Positions 46,636 through 59,555 of a stretch of 64,000 bases of DNA are shown here, one piece after another. The DNA lies in the NCBI RefSeq assembly GCF_963259705.1, contig NC_081851.1:16342145-16406144 (forward strand). The letters run 5' to 3'. The stretch comes from Myotis daubentonii (lineage: Eukaryota; Chordata; Mammalia; Chiroptera; Vespertilionidae). Made by a program: the position numbers and the translations under genes. How positions within the stretch are numbered: position 1 is the first letter of the stretch; each line of letters begins with the position of its first letter. Below the pieces are notes generated by a model. The model was not told where the DNA came from, did no database searches, and was given only the letters and a program-made list of their open reading frames with translations.

Positions 46636-46815
46636 CACTCACCGACTCTACGACCACCGACTCTTCTTACTCCAACTCTTCACACCGACTCTTCACACAC
46701 AGACAATTCACACCGACTCCGCACCACCAACTCCGCACCACCAACTCCGCACCCACCGACTCAGCACCCTCCAACTCCACGCCCACCGACTCCACGCCCA
46801 CCGACTCCACACCTA
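46636..46815. repeat. ACCGACTC-type minisatellite
   Basis: Imperfect tandem units of about 10-17 bases built on CACCGACTC and CACCAACTCC produce low-complexity translations rich in Pro, Thr and Ser. Confidence 0.85.
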
Positions 46816-47335
46816 ACATTCCACTGTCTCCTTGGCCCCCCAACCAAACTGCTCTAGGCCCAGCATTCTAAACGGCTCTGCCAGAGGCTCATGCCCCATG
46901 CTAACTGCTTTAGGAATACACAAAAATTAGGACACTCTCCCCATGAAGATTAAGATCTATCTGGCACATAAAATATAAAGAAACATAAAGGTTATGTTTA
47001 TAGATCCTATACCATTATAAATGGAAATTAACCACTTCATTCTGATATGTCTGTCTATGTTTCAAAAAATTATTTTTTTCCATCTGCCACATTACAGAAA
47101 TTTGATTTGTTCCTTTCAGGGAACAACACAATCATTTTATTTTGTGAAGTCTTACCTACAGAGCCCAGCTCGGAAATTCTCCCCATCGACTGTCAATAGT
47201 TCATACATAAGAACCCTCAAGTCCACCAGTCAATTGCCTAAAAAACAATTTGACAGACCACTCACTAATGTGTAGTTTATAAGAAAAATGAACAAAGTAA
47301 AGCTATATATTTGAAAAATATTTTATATACATATA
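46816..47335. other. Unassigned AT-rich sequence
   Basis: No gene or named repeat is seen. Confidence 0.3.
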
Positions 47336-47339
47336 TATT

Positions 47340-47560
47340 TTTAAAAATATATATTTTATTGATTTTTTACAGAGAGGAAGGGAGAGGGATAGAGAGTTAG
47401 AATCATTGATGAGAGAGAAGCATCGATCAGCTGCCTCCTGCACACTTCCCACTGGGGATGTGCCCACAACCAAGGTACATGCTCTTGACCAGAATCAAAC
47501 CTGGGTCCCTTCAATCCCCAGGTCAGCCCTCTATCCAGTGAGCCAAACTGGCTAGGGCTA
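47340..47560 (-). repeat. Ves SINE
   Basis: Inverted copy ending AGTGAGCCAAACTGGCTAGG. Confidence 0.9.
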
Positions 47561-47574
47561 TACTTTATATATTT

Positions 47575-47790
47575 TTTAAAAAATATATCTTTATTGAGTT
47601 CCGAGGGGAAAGGAGAGATAGAGAGAAAGAAACATCAATGATGAGAGAGAAGCATTGATCAATTGCCTCCTGCACGCCCCATAATGGGGATCAAGCCCCC
47701 AACCAGGGCATATGCCCTGACTGGGTATCTAATGGTGACCTCCTGGTCATAGTGATACACTCAATCACTGAGCCATGCCGGCCAGACTGG
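47575..47790 (-). repeat. Ves SINE, adjacent
   Basis: Inverted copy ending CACTGAGCCATGCCGGCCAG. It is in tandem with the previous one. Confidence 0.88.
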
Positions 47791-48127
47791 AAAATATTTT
47801 AACAAAAGGACTTTGTATATATCTTTCTGTGCAAGGAGTTCTAAATTAGCACATGCAAGAAAGACATTTAGAGAACAAATATACAGGCACTCTCGGAACA
47901 GAATTTAAACATTTAGGCTGCCAATCAATTATTTCTAAACTAGTAATGTTTTACTTGGGTTAATTAAAATCTCATTCTTAATTTAAGATAAATTTAAATT
48001 GTTTAAAGTAGATGAAATCTTTGGACTTAGATTGGGTGTGAGGGGGAGAGTACTGATTAGCATTTCGATTCATGATCCAGCTCCAATGACTGTTATAAAA
48101 TTACTGAAAGTGAATCTGGACAAGCAA
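47791..48127. other. Unassigned AT-rich sequence
   Basis: Nothing is recognised. Confidence 0.3.
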
Positions 48128-48608
48128 TGGGTCCGGGCTGCTGGTCACTCCTTGAGCCAATGAAGCAGAGACAGGGCTGAGATCATTTATTCCATGAATG
48201 CAGGAGAAGGAGAGAGCAGCAGGTCACCCACAAACGTCTGCTCTACCCCCTGTCCCCTACCCCTGATAAGCCAGCTGCTTATCTTGGGTAGAAGGACAAA
48301 GATCCCATGGGAAAGCAGACATTTCTGGCCTGGGAAAGTAGGAAGGTATAGTGGTTACAGGTTACAGGCAACTCGGGCTGGGGGTTGGAAGAGGCCGGGT
48401 GGCTCCGGGACCAGATTACAGGCAACGAGGTTGCTGATCTAGGCCTTTCTCAGAAAGGAGGGTGGCCTGCATTCCCTTGTTAGCTCCCATGTCCCAGGGC
48501 GGACAACTCTCCACCAGATCAGAACGTGATTTCCCTCATTAGAACAGAATAATCATGGTTAACAGAGCACCATTAATATTCCTTGTAATCATAGCGAGTC
48601 CCCAACAG
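48128..48608 (-). mobile_element. Possible solo LTR, inverted
   Basis: The block starts TGGGTCC and ends CCCCAACA on the plus strand, fitting TG...CA ends. It carries an AATAAA on the minus strand at about 48187-48192, and its composition is LTR-like. No primer-binding site, partner LTR or clear target duplication was found. Confidence 0.4.
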
Positions 48609-49271
48609 TCTAGTCCTGCCCTGAACAAAAGAACAAAACGGAAAAAAATCCCACCTAAAGTGGTTACTTTTTCATAACTATCTCAATCAATTCCTCGTAC
48701 AGAAGCTATTCCATAAATCTAACCGCCTTCATTTGTCGGCAGCATGATGAGATTTCAATTAATTTCCATTGAAATGTGATGTAACCTGGAAACAAAATTA
48801 TAGATGCAGTGACCTGAAGTGAGAACACAGCAAATAACATATACTTTAAGGAATCTTGAGATAATGAAAACTATTTATCATTATGCAAATCAAGATTTCA
48901 AGAACAGTTGAATTGATGAGCTTATGCCAAAGGGATATAAACTGGATGATAAAATTTCAAACTCTCTGCTCCCAGTTTTCAGGGCCAACATTTTAGAGAA
49001 ACGATGCAAAATTTATGAACCTAGCGCTATGTTTAAGGAAAATACATAAGAATGAGATAGAAAACAGGATGAGGCCGAGTGAAACCACAAAAGAGTGAGC
49101 ACAAGCCTGGCACAGTGAAGAGCACATTGTACACATTGCATCTCATTCAATCAACTCAAAGTCATCAAGGTGTTCCATGAACTCCCATGGACTGAGCTGT
49201 ATTTTGGACCACGGATATGCACAAAGGTTAGGAGTCACAGAATGTTTTCTTTTCTATAAATTGGTCCACGA
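48609..49271. other. Unassigned AT-rich sequence
   Basis: No gene or named repeat is seen. Confidence 0.3.
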
Positions 49272-49480
49272 CATGGCCGGTGTGGATCAGTTTGCTGGAG
49301 CATCATTCTCTACACGGAAAGGCTGTGGGTTCAATTCCCGGTCAGGGCAAATACCTAGGTTGGGCATTCAGTCTCCAGTGGGAGTGTGTATGAGAGGCAA
49401 CCAATTGATGCTTTTCTCTCGCATCAATGATTCTCTCTCTCAAATCAATAAGCACATCCTTGCCATAGGATTTAAGAAAA
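49272..49480 (+). repeat. Ves SINE
   Basis: Head TGGCCGGTGTGGATCAGTTT with GGGTTCAATTCCCGG box B and a CTCTCTCTC body. Confidence 0.88.
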
Positions 49481-49633
49481 AGTGGGTTCCATTAGTTCGA
49501 AGAAAGTCATTCTCAAATTTTCAGTTATCAATTCTTAGCAACTTCTCCAATAGTTTCAAAGAATACCTTGAAGCTAACTAAACCAGCAATACCATTCTTT
49601 TCTTTATACAAGCAGGTTTACCGGCACCCGAGC

Positions 49634-49850
49634 CTTGTCGGCCTGGTTCAGTGGTTGAGTGTCAACCTATGAACCAGAACCAGGCAGTTATGGTTGGCTT
49701 CCAGGTCGGGGCCCATGTCCCAGTTGTGGCCTCCATCCCCAGTGCGGGTTGTCCAGGAGAGAGCCAATCAATGGTTCTCATCATTGGCGTTTCTCTTTCA
49801 CGCTCCGTCTCCAGTTTTCTGTGAAGTCAATAAAAGTATATGTAAAATAA
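49634..49850 (+). repeat. Ves SINE
   Basis: Head CTTGTCGGCCTGGTTCAGTG, CCATCCCCAGTGCGGGTTGT core, short CT body. Confidence 0.85.
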
Positions 49851-50258
49851 GAATTCTCCTCAAAAAAATTAACAAAGAAGTAAGGGTAGAGGATGCCCTG
49901 ACTGGAGAGGGCGGTGGGTCTCTGCTGTGGCCCCAAGTAAAAATACCTGGGGAGGTTACATAGAGAAGCCCCTCTCCTGCTGGGCTAACGCCTCCGGTCC
50001 TGGTGGGCCCTCTTCCAAAGTGATCAGAAGGTCTATGGTGATTCTGCTGCACAGCCGAGTCCAGCACCACTGGCTAAGTGTGGGGGATGCTGATCTCACA
50101 GGGACTCACTGCACACGGGCCCCTCACAGGGTCTCACCGCAGAAACACAGCTGCCATTTGATCCCTCGCAACTCTTGCTGACCAGGCCGGGCACTCGACT
50201 CACGGCTCCAACTAACTCCCACCCTTCCACGGTGGGTCCACGTTCACAGGGAACTCAC

Positions 50259-50369
50259 TTCCCCTCTTAGCAATTTCCTCAGTTTCTCCACAGGCTCAGG
50301 CTCACAGCCCGGAATCCTCCGCATGTCAATGTTCTTCAGAACCAACATCGTGTCCAGCACACAGCGAAC
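50259..50369 (-). pseudogene. NOM1: NOM1 exon, part of an unprocessed pseudogene
   Basis: A 111-base exon with a good acceptor (TTTTTAAG|G) and donor (GGAA|GTGAGT) encodes VRCVLDTMLVLKNIDMRRIP followed by GCEPEPVEKLRKLLRGE. This matches the MIF4G-region segment of NOM1, the nucleolar MIF4G/MA3 protein of ribosome biogenesis. The exon itself is open. It follows the damaged exon at 51789-52107 on the same strand, across about 1.4 kb of intron. Confidence 0.75.
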
Positions 50370-51788
50370 CTTAAAAACATAAAGAAAAGAAAGAGAGAGC
50401 CATCCATTTCAAATGGCCATCACTTCAACTTGGGAAGAAACAAACCAACTCTGCACGTGGCCACCACTGCTGATAAACCCGATGGTCGCAGGCAGACCAT
50501 CCCCACTCCAGCCTCTGCAGCCTTTTAACCTCCCCCGGCACCAGACCCCCGCCAGACCTCCACCGGGGCCTGGACCACTACCCACAGAGCTCCCCTTCCC
50601 TCTCCTGCTCCCCTCCACCCTTGTCCTCCCACTGGTTCTCCCCCCTCCCTGCACTCCTCCCTCCTGGCCCTGGGCTCTGAGCCACCCCTCCTCTCCACAA
50701 CATTGGCCAGTCCTTCTCCACCCCTTGCGTGTACACTCTTTAACTTTTCAAGTGGAAAGAATGTCACACTGAGAGAAAAGTTGCAAGCACAATTCAGAAA
50801 CCTCCCAGACAAGCCTGTCTGAGATTTCCCCAAGTATTCACTTTTCAGTGAGAGCATTCTCACATCATCACACCCACCCATTCACAGTGTCCACTGTGTA
50901 TGTTAAGGGCTGTGCGTCATCAGAGGGCTCAGACCACAGCACATCCCAGTGAGCATTTCGGGTTTCAGGATGGTCGCGTCCTCCCTTTTGAGCCTGTGTC
51001 TCCTGCATGCACTGCTGTCCACTAAAGGCTCAGCTGAGAACATGGGCTGACCCCACCTTCCCTCCCACCCATTCGCCGCCTGGTCAGTTCCAACTCCCAC
51101 ACCCTCTCCCACACCCACATCCACTACCACAGAGCTAATCCTCCCACCACCGTCTCTGACCCCTGAAGGGGGTCTTCCTGCCTGACCACCTCCGTCTTCT
51201 ACGTTGTAGCCACGGTGACCGTTAGCACGAACCCTTCCCAGGCCATTTTCCCACTAAGAACCCTCCAGGTGCCTCCAGGATCAACGCCCAAGTCCTTGGA
51301 ACGGCCTCTGCCCTGCTCCCCTGTGGGCCCCACACGCACCCTCTCCCTACTCCTCACACATCCCTCGGGGCTCCCCTGCCCTCCCCTATCTCTGATCTGC
51401 ACAAAAGGAAAAGAGGCAGGAGCTCTGCTCAGCCCTGTGTTCTACAAGGGGAAACTGAGGCTTGGAAGACTCAGGTTACATTGCTGTGCACTGCTGAGCC
51501 AGAAGTCCAGGTCGCTGACACCTGAGCCCCGAGCCACACGGCCTTCCTCAGTGAACATTTGTTGAACAGATGAGTGTGAATTAAATCTATTCTTAACTCA
51601 CAAAATACCCGACTTTTAGTAAAGGAATAAGGTTTGCTCACACACTCACGATAAAAACATCTTCATCCCCGGAGCAGACGATAACAGATGGGCTAGGGCA
51701 TGGCCCACAGCATTTCCCCACTTATTTCACCTGCTGCTCAGCATCTGCGCACTTAGGCACTTAGGAGGCAGCTCGAGGGACCCACCGT
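50370..51788. other. Presumed intron of the NOM1 copy
   Basis: Includes C-rich stretches (50520-50690) and an inverted MIR-like tail near 51447-51545. Nothing in it is coding. Confidence 0.4.
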
Positions 51789-52107
51789 CCCTGGTCTGGT
51801 CCCGGAACGTGCTGCCTGCCCCGCTGGCTTTGCCCTGGTCTCTCTGATCATTGCCAGGGACATAGCATCGTGTTTTCTCAATGAAAATCCCCATTTCTCA
51901 GCCTGAACAGGATCAGTTCCTTATCTTTCTCTGTGAAAGTTCCAGTCAGTTTTTCCAACATGTAGGAGATGCGGAGAGACTGTACCAGGTGGAAGTCATA
52001 CAACAGTGCAAGGATGGTGAGCCAGCTGCCACCCTCTGTGCCTGGCTTCCCTTTCTATAGACGTCATCGAACTTCCTCAGCGTGGCCTCCAGAGAGGGAG
52101 CTCAGAC
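51789..52107 (-). pseudogene. NOM1: NOM1 exon with frameshifts
   Basis: After an acceptor at 52108 the minus strand reads KFDDVYRKGSQ, then in another frame LLYDFHLVQSLRISYMLEKL and TGTFTEKDKELILFRLRN, then GFSLRKHDAMSL, and finally GAGSTFRDQTR. This is the NOM1 MIF4G region spread over several frames, so at least three small indels are needed. The expected donor after QTR is GA rather than GT. An intron is retained before the next exon, so this is a duplicated gene fragment rather than a retrocopy. Confidence 0.75.
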
Positions 52108-52411
52108 CTGCAAGAGTGAAACAGACCCAGCGTCATTGCACACACCTGACCATCGTGGCAGCGCGCTCCTCTCAGGGACCCTTCTTGTCATCCAGCTGAG
52201 GCGTTTATGCTGAAAGAATCAGTCCTTTTAAAACCAGCGCATCAACTGGTAGGACACCTGGTAGGACACTCATGGCCACGGGACATACCCTGTAAGACCC
52301 GGTCTGAGTGTGCAGGGTTGGCACAGGGCCACGTGGACTGCTGGCTGCTGCCCAGAGCAACCCGCCACAGCACTGGGACCTGCCTGTGCGCCACCCTCTC
52401 GCCTTCTCAGT

Positions 52412-55400
52412 CCAGTTACCAATGATATCAAAGAAGAAATTAAAAACATCCTGGAAACTAATGACAATGTAACACAACAATCCAAAACCTATGGGACACA
52501 ATGAAAGCAGTCCTGAGAGGGAAGTTTATAGCTCTACAGGCCTATCTCAATAAACAAGAAAAAATGGTAGTAAACCATCTAACTCTACAACTCAAAGAAT
52601 TAGAAAGAGAGCAACAAGGAAACCCCAGAGTGAGCAGAAGGAAGGAGATAATAAAGATTACAGCAGAAATAAATGACATAGAGACCAAAAAATCAATACA
52701 GAAAATCAATGAAACCAAGAGCTGGTTCTTTGAAAGGATAAACAAGATTGACAAACTGCTAGCAAGACTCACCAAGAAGCAAAGAGAGAGGACCCAAATA
52801 AACAAAATCAGAAACGATAGAGGCGAAATAACAACAGACCCCACAAGAAATACAAATGATTGTTAAAAAATACTATGGGCAGCTCTACTCCAACAAACTA
52901 GACAACCTGGAGGAAATGGACAAATTCCTAGAAAAATACAACATTCCAAAACTCAATCAGGAAGAATCTAAAAATCTCAATAGGCCTATACTATGGAAGA
53001 AATTGCAGCAGTCATCAAAAAGCTTCCATCAAACAAAAGCCCAGGACCAGACGGCTTCACAGGGGAGTTTTACCAAACATTCAAGGAAGAACTAAAACCT
53101 ATCCTCCTCAGACTACTACAAAAAATTCAAGAGTAAGGAACACTTCCAAGCTCATTCTATGAAGCCAGCATCACCCTAATACCAAAACCAGGTAAAGACA
53201 ACACAATGAAAGAGAATTACAGGCCAATATACCTCATGAACATAGATGCCAAAATCCTCAACCCAATCTTAGCACATCGGATCCAGCAGTACATCAGAAA
53301 GATCATACACCATGACCAAGTAGGATTTATCCCAAGGATGCAAGGATGGTACAATATCCGCAAATCAATAAACGTGATACATCACATAAACAAATTGAAA
53401 GAAAAAAACCCATATGGCATATCAATTGATGCAGAAAAAGCATTTGACAAAATCCAACACCCATTTTTGATAAAAACTCTCAGCAAGATGGGAGTAGAAG
53501 GATCATACCTCAACATAATAAAAGCCATATATGACAGGCCCACAGCCAGCATCATACTCAATGGACAAAAACTAACACCATTTCCCCTATGGACAGGAAC
53601 AAGACAGGGATGCCCACTCTCACCACTCCTGTTCAACATAGTACTGGAAGTATTAGCCATTGCAATTAGACAAGAAGTAGAAATAAAAGGCATCGAAACT
53701 GGAAAAGAGGAAGTAAAACTGTCCTTATTTGCAGACGACATGATATTATACATACAAAACACTAGAGACTCCATCAAAAAACGACTAGACTTGATACACG
53801 AATTTGGCAATGTAGCAGGATACAATATTAACCCCAAGATATCTGAGGCATTTCTATACACCAACAGTGAACTTTCAGAAAGAGAAACTAAAAAAAAATC
53901 CCATTTACCATCGCACCAAAAAAATTAAGCTACCTAGGAATAAACTTAACTGAAGAGGTAAAAGACCTCTACTCAGAAAACTACAGGACGTTGAAAAAAG
54001 AGATAGAGGAAGACATAAACAGATGGAAGAACATACCGTGTTCATGGATTGGTAGAATCAACATCATTAAAATGTCCATACTACCCAAAGCAATCTATAA
54101 ATTCAACGCAATTCCCATTAAAATAACAACGACATACTTCACAGACCTAGAACGAACTCTCCAAAAATTCATCTGGAATAAAAAAAAGACCCCGAATAGC
54201 AGCAACAATCCTGAGAAAGAACAAAGTAGGTGCGATCTCAATACCAGATATCAAGATGTATTAAAAAAGCCAATGTTCTCAAAACTGCCTGGTACTGGCA
54301 CAAGAACAGACATATAGATCAATGGAATAGAACAGAGAGCCCAGAAATTGGTCCGTACCAATATGCTCAATTAATATTTGACAAAGGAGGCAAGAACATA
54401 CAATGCAGCCAAGATAGTCTCTTCAATAAATGGTGTTGGGAAAATTGGATAGATATATGCAAGAAAATGAAACTAGACCACCAACTTACACCATACACAA
54501 AAATAAACTCAAAATGGATAAAGGACTTAAATGTACGACAGGAAACCATAAAAATTCTAGAAGAATCCAAAGGCAACAAAATCTCAGACATATGCCGAAG
54601 CAATTTCTTCACTGATACAGCTCCTAGGACACTTGAAACTAAAGAGAAATGAACAAATTGGACTACATCAAAATAAAAAGCTTCTGCACAGCAAAGGAAA
54701 CCATCAACAAAACAACAAGAAAACCCACTGCGTGGGCAAACATATTTGCCAATGTCATATCTGATAAGGGCCTAATCTGCAAAATTTATAGGGAACTCAT
54801 ACAACTTAACAAAAGGAAGATAAACAATCCAATCAAAAAATGGGCAAATGATCTAAATAGACTCCTTTCAAAAGAGGACATTCAGAAAGCCAAGAGACAT
54901 GAAAACATGCTCAAAGTCACTAATCATCCGAGAGATGCAATTCAAAACAACAATGAGGTAACATCTCACACCTGTCAGACTGGCTATCATCAACAATTCA
55001 ACAAACAACAAGTGCTGGAGAGGATGTGGAGAAAAAGGAACACTTGTGCACTGCTAGTGGGAATGCAGACTTGTGCAGCCACTATGGAAGACAGTATGGA
55101 GTTTCCTCAAAACACTAAAAATGGAACTCCCATTTGACCCTGTGATCCCACTTCTAGGAATATATCCCAAGAAAGCAGAAACACCAATCAGAAAGGATAT
55201 ATGCACCCCTATCTTCATAGCAGCACAATTCACCATAGCTAAGATCTGGAAACAGCCTAAGTGCCCATCAGTAGATGGATGGATTAGAAAACAGTGGTAC
55301 ATCTACACGATGGAATACTATGCTGCTGTAAAAAGGAAGTTACTCTTACCATTTGCAACGGCATGGATGGAACTGGAGAGCATTATGCTAAGTGAAATAA

Positions 55401-55735
55401 GCCAGTCGATGAAGGAAAAGTACCACATGATCTCACTCATTCATGGATAATAGAGACCATTATAATCTTTTGAACAATAATAGATACAGAGGCAGAGCAG
55501 CCTCAAACAGATTGTCAACTGCAACGGGAAGGCCGGGGAGGGTTGGGGGGCAGGAGGGAGTGGGGTAAGAGATCAACCGAAGGACTTGTATGCATGCATA
55601 TAAGCATAACCAATGGACATAAGACACTGGGGAGTAGGGGAGGCCAGGGGATTGTCATGGGCAGGGGGGAAAAAGGGACACATATGTAATACCCTTTGTA
55701 ATATTGTAAGAAATAAAAAACAAAAACAAAATAAA
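52412..55735 (+). mobile_element. 5'-truncated L1 with broken ORF2
   Basis: The L1 begins inside ORF2 ([17 protein letters not shown]) and runs to a 3' UTR and A-rich tail at 55710-55735. Reverse transcriptase motifs [13 protein letters not shown] and LFADDMILY lie at about 53600-53760. Several stops and frameshifts break it (for example near 52860, 53135 and 53900). Compared with the L1 at 20972-28790 it is the same broad family in the opposite orientation. Confidence 0.9.
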
Positions 55736-56362
55736 ACCTAAAAATGGAACTCCCATTTGACCCTGTGATCCCTCTTCTAGGAAGATATCCCTAGAAACCA
55801 GAAACACCAATCAGAAAGGATATATGCACCCCTCTGTTCATAGCAGCACAATTCACCATAGCTAAGATCTGGAAACAGCCTAAGTGCCCATCAGTAGATG
55901 AATGGATTAGAAAACTGTGGTACATCTACACGATGGAATACTATGCTGCTGTAAAAAAGAAGGAACTCTTACCATTTCCAACGGGATGGATGGAACTGGA
56001 CAGCATTATGCTAAGTGAAATAAGCCAGTCAATGAAGGAAAAATACCACATGATCTCACTCATTTGTGGATTATAAAGAACAACATAGACTGATGAAAAG
56101 GGACCAATCCAAAGACTGAGAAACAGCAATCAGGCTATCAATCCCCAGAAGGAAAGTTGGGGAGGGAGGGGGTAATGGGAAGAGATCAATCAAAGGACTT
56201 GTGTACACGCATAGAAGCCAAACCAATGGACATGGACAACAGGGGGATGGGAGCATGAGTGTGCGGGGAGTGGGGCGGGGAGTCGGGGGCGGAGGTTGGG
56301 GGTTAATGGGGGGGATGAGGACACATTTGTAATACCTTCACTAATAATTTTTTTAAAAAATG
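55736..56362 (+). mobile_element. Second 5'-truncated L1, directly after the first
   Basis: The sequence re-enters L1 ORF2 (GACCCTGTGATCCC, the same place as 55137) immediately after the first L1's tail. It then has a different 3' UTR (CAATCAGGCTATCAATCCCC, a G-rich stretch at 56260-56310, then GTAATACCTTCACTAAT). The distinct 3' UTR marks another L1 subfamily. Confidence 0.85.
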
Positions 56363-56693
56363 CAAGGACATTTAGGCAATGCCAAAAAAAAATCAAGTAC
56401 TAAAAATGATTAACAAAAACAAATTTTACAGGACTTATTTATAAAACAGAAAAGGAACTAATAAAATGAACCCAGACTCAGATCTTTGCACTAGTAATAA
56501 ATTACATTAGGTGAGATACATCTGAACTGAACTGGATTCATCAGAAAAGTCAGTGAAATTTCGGGTACCAATGACCTTTTAGGACATGTGACCTTGTCAG
56601 AGCATTTCACACGTAGTCCCTCACCTGCCCCTCAGACAGACAAAGCAACAACTCAGATACATGCTTCCATCTTCTTCAAGATCTCAAGGCCCA
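56363..56693. other. Unassigned sequence
   Basis: Short AT-rich spacer between L1 and Helitron. Nothing is recognised. Confidence 0.3.
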
Positions 56694-57009
56694 TCCTACA
56701 TAATAAAAGTCTAATATGCAGATTGACCAAACGGTGGAACGACTGGACACTATGATGCACACTGACCACTTGGGGGCAGGAACTTCCCCCTGGTGGTCAG
56801 TGTGCTCCCACAGGGGGAGCACCGCTCACCCAGAAACCAGCCTCACAGCTGGTGAGCACAGTGGTGGTGGTGGGAGCCTCTTTGCCTCCGTGGCAGCGCT
56901 AAGGATGTCCAACTGCTGACTTCTCCCAAGGGCTCCTGGACTGCAAGAGGGTGCAGGCTGAGCTGAGGGACCACCCCCCATGCACGATTTTCGTGCACTG
57001 GGCCTCTAG
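56694..57009 (+). mobile_element. HeliBat-type Helitron, complete ends
   Basis: Starts TCCTACATAATAAAAG after a host A (56693) and ends with the hairpin TGCACGATTTTCGTGCA (56981-56997) and CTAG (57006-57009), followed by a host T. It is a short non-autonomous element of 316 bases. Confidence 0.92.
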
Positions 57010-58176
57010 TACATTATATTCTTCCTGCAACTTATTTCTTTTAAAATGCCACTCTAGAACTTAGCCCCACAATATACATAAAACAATGAAACACAACGAA
57101 AATTTATGGTCAAAATTGGCATCTTTCAAAGGAATAATCAATTTTTATTTTCAACAAATGTATTTTAGAATCGCACTTCTAAAACTAAGCTTTAAAAGTA
57201 ATTAGAAATTACCCCAAACATGTCAGCTTAGATCAAATTCAATCCACTGCCCTCCAAGGCCCTACTGCTAGGCAGATAGCAGTATCTCACGGGCATCCCA
57301 GTGGTTTTCCACATACGAAAGTTCCCTTCTCCCTCAACACCTAATACACATGAATTTATTTAAACTCTCCCTAAAGTAATATGTATTACCAACCTGGACT
57401 CTTGGAGTACAAACTCGTTCTGACTATTATCTTGTGTTTAAGGGGAGACTGCATTTTATTTATTCTAAGGTCCCGAGGAGAGTTTGGAGACAGATGTAAT
57501 AGAGAAAATAATGGCTGAAAAATCCCAAAATCTGGCAAAAGACATAAGCTACAGATTTAATAAGCTACACAAACCCCAACTAGGATAAACCCAAGAAATC
57601 CATGCCGAGATACAACTATTTTACTCCCAGTTCAGATGAAAGAACACCACTTTTCTTGAATCATGAGTTAGATGTCTACCAGGATAAGCTAAGCAAAACC
57701 CACCAACCCCTTCAGAGCTTGTCTGCTTTCAGTGTCCTGACCAAAGTGTATATCAGCACCATGGACAGGGCCCATTCTCCTTGACCAGCCACATCTCAAA
57801 GGGAGACCTCATCTGCATCTCCTAGGGCTGAAAGCAAGCCTGCCCTTTGTTCCAGAGGCTGACATGCTCTTCCAAAACTGTTCCCTACACACCAAGGAAC
57901 AAGGGCAGACAGTGCTCTGTGCAAGACAAGCAGAACCATGGGGGAGCCCCAGAGGACTGTCTCCCATCAGGCAACATGTAACTTTCACTTTCAGGAAATT
58001 GTGTTATGAATGAGCACCCTCTCCAATAGGAAGGTTCTTCTATACAAGTCAACTGAGGACGGAGAACATGATTTGATAAAGGACATGGCGTATATTCCTT
58101 GCTGTTATCACTAACCTAGTACACATTCCTGGCTATCTGACAGCTTCTGCAGTCAGGAGCAGGGCATGGCATAAGC
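57010..58176. other. Unassigned sequence
   Basis: No gene or named repeat is seen. Mostly AT-rich in the first half. Confidence 0.3.
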
Positions 58177-58395
58177 CAGCCGTGGGCAAACTACGGCCTG
58201 CAGGGCGGATCTGGCCCGTTTGAAATGAATAAAACTAAAAAAAAAAAAAAAAAGACCGTACCCTTTTATGTAATGATGTTTACTTTGAATTTATATTAGT
58301 TCACACAAACACTCCATCCATGCTTTTGTTCCGGCCCTCCGGTCCAGTTTAAGAACCCATTGTGGCCCTCAAGACAAAAAGTTTGCCCACCCCTG
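58177..58395 (+). mobile_element. Short non-autonomous hAT element
   Basis: The termini CAGCCGTGGGCAAACT and AGTTTGCCCACCCCTG form a 16-bp inverted repeat with two mismatches. The interior has GGCCTGCAGGGCGG and an A-run. An 8-bp target duplication could not be confirmed. Confidence 0.8.
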
Positions 58396-59555
58396 GTTAA
58401 GCGGTCCCTCTGATTTGGGGCTCACAAGACCAGGGTTTTGGCTGAGACTGTGGTCTCCCCTGAGTGTCCAGGAGGAAAGTAGATGCTTCCAATATCACCC
58501 CAGTTGTGGGCAGAATTCGGTTTCCTGCAGGTGTAGGACTGCGGGGTGGATCTCCTGTGGCTGCGGCTGCAGGCGTCCTCAGCTCCGAGAGGCCAAAGGG
58601 AGCTTCTTGACCCATGGGCCACTTGCTGCTGCAGAGCCCACAGAGCAAAGGGCCAGCAACTCCAGCTGAATGGGCGCTGCAGTCTGTGTGAGGAACCCGT
58701 CAATGTGTCCTTGCCCCACGGTGGACATGTGCTCTCCTGCTGTCTTCAGATGTTTTCCTGGATGGGGCTGGATGGGATCAGAATCAGTGGGGTGGATGCC
58801 AGGGTGTCCTACCAAAAGCCACCATTTGGGGTTGAGTGACAGTGTGTGTGTGAGGAGGGTGTGGGCACGAGGAGCCTTTGGATTTAGAAACTTGAGAGAA
58901 GTGGCCGCTGAATTGTCATTGAGTGATCTGACTGGGTGTGTCTCTGTCCCACAGCCTGACCATTCCCTGACCCAAGGCCCTGACGGTCAGCAAGTGGAGC
59001 AGGGTCCCAGGACAGGAAGCATTAACTGGGTTTTTCCCCAAAGGCCTCGGCTGGAAGCCCAGCGTCACCACCCATGGAACCACCAGGGAGGAGGCGTGTT
59101 CTCCTGAGAGCTGGGGCTGCATCTGTGATTCTTGGGGGCAGGAGTCCTGCAGCTGTGGGTGCCGGGTTTGCATTTCCTCCAGCTCCCACTCTAGCACCCA
59201 AACTAGCCGTCCCTGACCAGGCCCTTCAGGGACTTCCACCCTCTGCCCTGTGCACAGGTGCAGGCCCAGGTTCATGCAGCTCAGCCCAGGGCCCTGCGGG
59301 CCACCGCAGGGAAGTTCCCGTGCCCTTTGCGGGCAGTGGGTGAGAACCTGTGTGGCAGGTGTGCCCACTCAGTCACACAGGACAATCTCCTTGCACCCGA
59401 GAGAGAAGAAATGAGACTTCACTGGCTCCTTCCTGCCTTATTCCTACAGATCAAACTTTGCCCCCTGTATCCTCAGGCCAGGGAAATACGGGGATAGTTT
59501 GCTTTTAGGGAAATGACCGTAGAGAACGGCAGGCCACTCTAAATTCTAAGAGTGA
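58396..59555. other. Unassigned GC-moderate sequence
   Basis: Several open frames exist on both strands, but none shows a domain or supported splice sites. Confidence 0.3.

Noticed and set aside
58169..58403. 8-bp target duplication around the hAT element
   Set aside because: The flanking octamers (GCATAAGC and GTTAAGCG) agree only after shifting, so I do not claim it.
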